From Larix kaempferi (Eukaryota > Streptophyta > Pinopsida > Pinales > Pinaceae), in contig BSBM01000602.1 of assembly GCA_027924585.1 (NCBI GenBank), forward strand, positions 6,261,501-6,325,500: a DNA stretch of 64,000 nt. The letters run 5' to 3'. The notes under the pieces are model-generated. The model saw nothing but the letters and a program-made list of their open reading frames with translations, did not search any database and was not told where the DNA came from. Both the position numbers and the translations under genes were made by a program. Below, in pieces: positions 58,600-64,000 of this stretch; positions within the stretch are counted from its first letter, which is position 1, and every line of letters starts with the position of its first letter.

Positions 58600-60281
58600 T
58601 CATTGATGGAAACACCCCTTCGTTGTCACACTTTGATACTTCTGCTATTATACTCTTCTACTTTTGTTATCCCCCTTACTGCAAGATTCTGATTACTTAT
58701 TGTTTCCTCCCCCTATATTCATTTCTCTATTTCTACTCCCCCTATCTTCATTTCTCCCCCTTTGACATCAACGACAAGGGTCTTCACATTCTGATTATGT
58801 GTTTTTTTTTAATTGCTACTCCCTTGCGCAGGTGCTCATTACTGACACATCATGTTGTTTACTTGTATTGTTTGTCTTCTTAGACAGTTCTTAGGATGTC
58901 GCAAGTACTCTTCCACGCTTGCATATCTAAATTCACATTTTCTATTTCGGATAACATTAACTTGATCCATCATTTTTAATATACCCATAAATGCTAAGGA
59001 TTTGACATGGGTGACAAATTAACACAAACGTGCAATCTTCAACATTAAATAAGATAGAGTAATCTGCCAAATAATTCGTGAATGAAACCTTACTTTTGCG
59101 TCATTTCAATATTTCTGGGAGTAATCCTAAATTCTTCTGAATACAAACATTATTGGTTATGAGTGGTAATTAAATACAAATCTTACCAAAATTAGTAAGC
59201 ATATTTGAAATCCTTCAAGATCCTGTGATTCTTCCGGATGCATTGACTTTGTGGTTCATTCTCCTCGTGTTCATCCAATCATTATGTTGATCCTTTAATC
59301 ACTTCAATTCCATTAGTGGTTTCATTGCAATGTCTTATCCTTTTCAAGTTAATTATGTGGCCAAACTTTTCGCGGTGTTTCACTCACAACAAATAGAGTT
59401 TACAAACCTTAAGAGCGACTTGGAGAGATGTGCATCTCAAGTAAAAGAGGTTGATATTAGATAGCGGTATGCTCAGATGTAGATTAATCAGAGAAATGTT
59501 CAAGAAATTGAAGTTATGAAAAAAATGAATTGATCAGTTGGAAGAGTGATGGGAACAAATTCTGGTTCTCTTGAAACAACTTTTGATAATGCCTGGTACT
59601 TCAAATGTCAAAGAGAAATCATCATCATATATTGAATTGCACCTCTCACTACCGAATTATGGGAATGACTTGAGCTTCAATTGTCAATGAATACTTCGTC
59701 AGTGTTGTTGTAATTTTGACTAATTCTCCAAATATTAAAGTTGTAAATGAGGAGAAACTAGCAATTTTGTAATGCCATTTGATAGTGTTGCTAACTATAG
59801 CAGATTTTGTTGACTATGACTTCTGCGAAAATAGTTTAATAAAATTTGATTGTTGTGGATGAATTCATTCTTATTAATATTTGTAGTGCAACTTAATTTG
59901 TAATTTTGAAATACTTTCCAATTGAAATGTATGCACTTTCTTAAAAACTGACTCCTATATCAAAATTATCTTAGTGTGAATGGATCCATAATAGTCTTCA
60001 ATTATCTTATGACTTTGATTTTGCATTCATCTTCTAGGATCAGTATACTTTTTTTTCCTTGAATTCATGAATTGTATAAAATATTCTTTTGAACTCAAGG
60101 ATCTTCATATACAATTTCAGATATTAGCATGAAATGCAACAACCTTTTGCTTCCTTTATACTACTATCATCTGCTTCAACAATACATACCATTGGAGTTT
60201 TTCTTATCCACCTTTGAGAGTAACTATACAAACTTATCTGAATATGTCTTTTGATGTTGCACAATATCACTTCTTATGTTC
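58600..60281 (-). other. Reduced 3' body of Copia E
   Basis: The left part holds several more G-rich purine tracts on the minus strand (58700-58760). The remainder has no recognisable RT, RNase H or integrase on either strand. A plus-strand coiled-coil-like stretch (about 59395-59600, with LKSDLERCASQVKEVD) has stops. The last five bases TGTTC (60277-60281) are the TSD of solo LTR C. Confidence 0.5.
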
Positions 60282-61963
60282 TGTAGGGACCCTCTTGTTG
60301 GGTCCTCATGAACTGAACCTGAAACTTAAGATCTTGATACAAACAGATTAGCTATCATAATTTACAGGAAAAATAAAATAAATAAATGAATAACTTAGCA
60401 AATTAAAACAAGACATAACCTATCAACCGATTCTTCTTGTCCACTGTTGTTCGCGTCTTCCGTAGGATCCCTCCAACAAAGCTCGTTTGAACCATAGGCG
60501 AAGCAACCGTTAGCTTCGCCACCCAACCATAGGCTCATGCTTTTAGTTGCATGGCCACCCCTGAGCTTTGGGTCGTAGATCTCACACACAACAATTCGAG
60601 AAACTCAACTTGGGTTTCCCCCCCACCAAAATTTCCAACCAAACCCTCAATAGCAGCAAGTCATGAGGCAATCCAAAATTACGATAATCATCTAGGATCT
60701 GGGTCCCTTACCCATTCCCAAACCCTTCCTTTTAAAGGAACATTCCATGCGACACATGTCGCTTCATGAGTAAATACATATTTTATTAAATTTCCAATTT
60801 AATAATACTCACCCATCCATGTGTCAATTTTTCTACGAGTTGCACCAACATTCCTAAGTTTGCTCATGTTTGTCCCCTAGATATTTTACTTAACTCCTAG
60901 TTTTGAGGTGTAGGTGGAGTTGACTAGGTGTCCATGCTTAGGATTCTACTTTGCTCCTAAAATAAATATTTATATTATTTTAAATGCTCAAAATATTCTT
61001 TTATGTGCAAATGCCTAAAGTACTCAAATGCATTTCTAAGTAATGTTCTAGGTGCACAGTTATATGTTTTTATGCCCTTAAGTTTAACAATTATTTTCAC
61101 TAGGACCCTGATGCCGCACTGTTGGGCTTCCTCGTTCCTTAATTTCATTTCCCCGACATGGCACCACTCTGTCGGGTCCATTCATTCGTAGTTTCCATTC
61201 TTCGGAAAGGTACCACATCGTCGAGTCCTTGCGTCCACTCTTTCTGTTCTCGACAGGGTACCGCACTGTCAGGCCCTTCTGTCGTCATCCTTTCGTTTTG
61301 ACTTGCGGGAACTTCATGTATGAATTTCAGGAGCCGTTACCTTCCATCCTTTGTCTACACACTATTAGGGACTAATGGCGTTGAGGAGTGAGTCTTTTCT
61401 CACTGCACGCCCCCCGACTCATACGTGACCAACTCCGTCGTGGCCCACCTCGTACGCCCTCACGCTTTCCTCTTGAGCAAGCGGATCAATGCTTCATCGT
61501 CTCTCTCCCTGTGTGTGATTTATTTGTACTCTACGACCCTTCATATTCCTTTGTGTGTCTGTCGGTGAACCGTTTCACCTGTCGCTACACACATTTCTCA
61601 CAAACATATATTAGTATTATTGTCCTCAATAATCATCATTTGATTCATAAATATGCTACTTCGTTAAGCATTTATAATTTACTCAAACATTACTCATTCA
61701 TCTAATCAAACATGCATTTTTTCAATAATTACTTTCTTCGTCCTCATCACATGATCAATCGTATAGCTAGTCGTTAAGCATCATTCATAAGCATATTTTC
61801 CGTAATCATAGTTAATCGTTAAACACATGTAATCATTCATTTACATCTAGTGTCCAGATACACATACTCAAAATAACATCAAAGATTTATTTTATTAATG
61901 TTTCAATCAGTCAGGTCACTCAACAGGTGCCCTCAATGTCTACAGTAGTCTAAGGGCACTGCA
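60282..61963 (-). mobile_element. Solo LTR C of the A/B superfamily
   Basis: 1682 bp on the minus strand with TGCAGTGCCC start (mutated from TGTAGTGCCC) and GGGTCCCTACA end, flanked by a perfect duplication TGTTC (60277-60281 and 61964-61968). It carries the same four GC-rich ~49-bp units (about 61105-61285) and is closer to the LTR of B than to that of A. A single LTR with intact TSD indicates loss of the body by LTR-LTR recombination. Confidence 0.92.
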
Positions 61964-64000
61964 TGTTCATCCACAAATTGTCAATTTTATTTCCTGTAGT
62001 ATGTGCCATGGTATTTGTTGAATGTCCTCCTGAGCTTCGACAATTTGGTGCTTTGTGTCGAAATCCATCGCATACATAGCATCCTATGGTATGATAGTAT
62101 TTTGCAATGTGTCCATAATGGTTGCAACTTAGACACTTAAATGTATTGTTGAAATGTTTTCTACCATAATTTATACAATCCATTGCTCTATGTCCATATT
62201 CATAACAAGAGAAGTAATATCCTCTAAATAAATTCCCATAACTGGACTAAACCTGCTTTGATGACCTATTTCGTTCTAGGTTGTTTTGATAGGACATACT
62301 TGCTTGCTGTCATTCCTTCTGAATTATTTCTTCATTGCTTTCCTTGCTGTATGGATTCTCAACATGTTCCAGTTCTGTTCCTTTGAATGTTCCTTTTGTC
62401 CATTTCAGCATGCTCTTATCATCCCTAGCCTTCTCAACTGTCTTGTTATATCCAAGGATAGTTTTGTCATTGGGAAAACTTTGATTGTTTAATATTTTGT
62501 CGAGGATTGATAACCTATACTTATGGTTTTCATTTGTTCCCTCAATTCCTCTTTTGAATTATTCTACTTTTAACTCAAGACTACGACATGTACCTTCTTC
62601 CTTTGTTAGCTAACTTCTTAGAACTTCCTCTCTTCCTTTGAATTTCTTGATTTGGGATTCCAACCCGTTAATAGATTTTCTTGAATCTTCCAGAGCTTTT
62701 GAATTTTCATTATTTGACTTCTGCCTATTTTCCTCTATTAGACGAGCAATTTCTGGTTTCAAGTTTATGATTTCATTTTCTTTCATCCTCAATACTTGCA
62801 TATTGACTTTTCAAGTTAATAATTTCTTTTGTACCTTCTTTACACTCTTCGTGTTCATTAGTTTGGATTCCTTATATACTTGCTAAAATAACTCAATTTT
62901 CTTTTGAGTTTTTTCCATTTCTTTTAAAAATCACATAATTTTACTCTCTAGAATGTCCAAGTCATCCCTTGACACCTTAACATATGACTCATATTATGGC
63001 CCTTTGATCTCTTCTAGTGCAACTAAGACATCTATATTAAGATTCATTATATCTTGTTCATCATCTGTAACTGACCAGTTTAAATTTATGCAATCTTATT
63101 TTAGTATTTGATAGTCTAATTTCAACTCTTGTAATTCCTTTCTTAACATAGCACTTTCAATTTCCAGATCTTCGCTCATCGTCTTCTTGCTTTCCAATAG
63201 ATTTTTCAATGTTTCTTCTACTCTTTTTTCTTCTTCAAGTTGGATTTTTAGTTTTGTAACGGTACTCTCATCTTTTTCTGTTTTTATGATTTCTTCTTTG
63301 AGCTTGACTATTTCTTCTTTTAGTTGCTTGTTCTTTTTCCTAGCAATATTCAGTTCATTTAGTGCATTGATGAGTTCACCTTCAAAATCAACTTCTGCTT
63401 CTTCGTTAGTATTTTATTCCCTGGGTTTTTCTTCACTATCAGTGATTGTTTGATCTTCATTTGGAGTAACTATTTCCATAAACAACATTTTGCTTGAGTC
63501 ACTATTGTTTTCATATTCTTCATGAGATGCACTACTTTCTTCTTTGAACAAAAACTCTTATTTTTTCTATCAAAATGTTTGGTTCTAGAACTTCCTTTAT
63601 TGTATTGCATTTCCTTTCCTTTATGATAAGACTTATCTTCATCATAATTATTGTTCATTTTTCCATGAGGACATTTTGAAGCATAATGACCTACTTTTCC
63701 ACAATTAAAAACACTTGAAGGGTAGCTTACCTTTAAATTTTCATGAACCTCTTTTGAGATTTCAAAAAAAATTGCTTTTCAACATCTAAATAAATTTCGA
63801 ACTAGCTGCTTGATTTGAATCCTTTGGTTCATTTCTTCTTGGTAGCCTTGAATGCTTCTTCATGTCACGTAGATCCATTTCCTTTGTCTATCCTCCTCTC
63901 ATATGCCATAAGGATTCCTTGTAATTCCTCCATTGTTAGTGCATTTATATCTTGAGCTTCTTCAATGGCTTATATATTTGAGTCAAACTTAATTGGAAGG
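61964..64000 (-). pseudogene. gag: Copia-type Gag relic of element E
   Basis: Minus strand from 64000: a UBN2-like Gag stretch (FDSNIYAIEEAQDINALTME, then GILMAYERRID) is followed by a knuckle region ending NCGKVGHYASKCPHGK (63720-63655; a shift by one T has destroyed the first Cys). Next is a long Lys/Glu-rich coiled coil (63640-62540, for example ENEIINLKPEIARLIEENRQ). Three knuckles follow near 62225-62040: FSCYEYGHRAMDC (first Cys lost), CLSCNHYGHIAKYY (last Cys lost) and CYVCDGFRHKAPNC (intact). This layout is typical of large plant Copia elements of the SIRE/Maximus type. Frameshifts and stops make it inactive. Confidence 0.82.

Larger units (their letters stand above)
44320..64000 (-). 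mobile_element. Copia retrotransposon E, minus strand, right end outside the window
   Basis: On the minus strand: gag (64000 to 61964), a heavily reduced body, a polypurine tract (reverse of ATCTCCCCCTTTG, 58587-58599) and a 3' LTR (58586 down to 44320) with TGTTGG...CCAACA ends. The LTR is split by F and G and the body by solo LTR C. RT and integrase are not recognisable in the remaining 58600-60281 segment, so most of pol is deleted. The 5' LTR lies beyond 64000. Confidence 0.75.

Overview
The window looks like repeat-rich nuclear DNA from a large-genome seed plant. A gymnosperm is plausible but not proven. The evidence is nested LTR retrotransposons, a plant CACTA (En/Spm) transposase, a plant LINE RNase H relic, a Copia gag with a long coiled coil, and no intact housekeeping gene. 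I see no rRNA, tRNA, CRISPR or bacterial-type operon.

Layout. 1-2162 is a decayed minus-strand ORF of unknown family, followed by a degenerate ~33-bp tandem array (about 3130-3660). 5458-11105 is an old, complete but broken Ty3/Gypsy element (element D; LTRs, mutated PBS, gag, protease, RT, RNase H, integrase, PPT; TSD TGAGA). 11788-12835 holds a hypothetical ORF and a LINE RNase H relic. 12836-14850 is AT-rich and contains a long hairpin. 14.9-21.7 kb is a broken CACTA transposase gene (minus strand) with a repeat-rich upstream region. Two large non-coding LTR elements sit in or beside it: A (21764-32482, TSD TACTG) and B (33252-42664, TSD GAATT). They also split a plus-strand, intron-containing reading frame. 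A and B have Del/Tekay-type LTRs with a methionine-tRNA type PBS but no recognisable gag-pol. Much of their interior is a decayed tandem repeat of about 67 bp.

44320-64000 is a minus-strand Copia element (E) running off the right edge. Its 3' LTR (44320-58586) has been split twice: by an insertion F (45050-46838) and by a very young 10.9-kb LTR element G (47035-57892, TSD ATTCC). Its body is interrupted by a solo LTR C (60282-61963, TSD TGTTC) of the A/B superfamily.

The most interesting object is element G. Its LTRs differ at only about three places by eye, so it moved recently. Yet its single long ORF has a Tat/Ogre-like protease, two CCHC knuckles placed after the protease, and an RNase H, with no reverse transcriptase or integrase. 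On the opposite strand it carries an apparently intact two-exon plant-mobile-domain-like gene that keeps a GT-AG intron. It also has two related 33-bp palindromic arrays 6.5 kb apart, further 53-bp and 149-bp arrays, and an exact 35-bp copy of the antisense gene at a frame-breaking junction in front of the main ORF. It looks like a trans-mobilised chimeric retrotransposon.

The insertion order supported by nesting is: the CACTA-like locus and E are the oldest hosts; A and B are inside the former; F, G and C are inside E.
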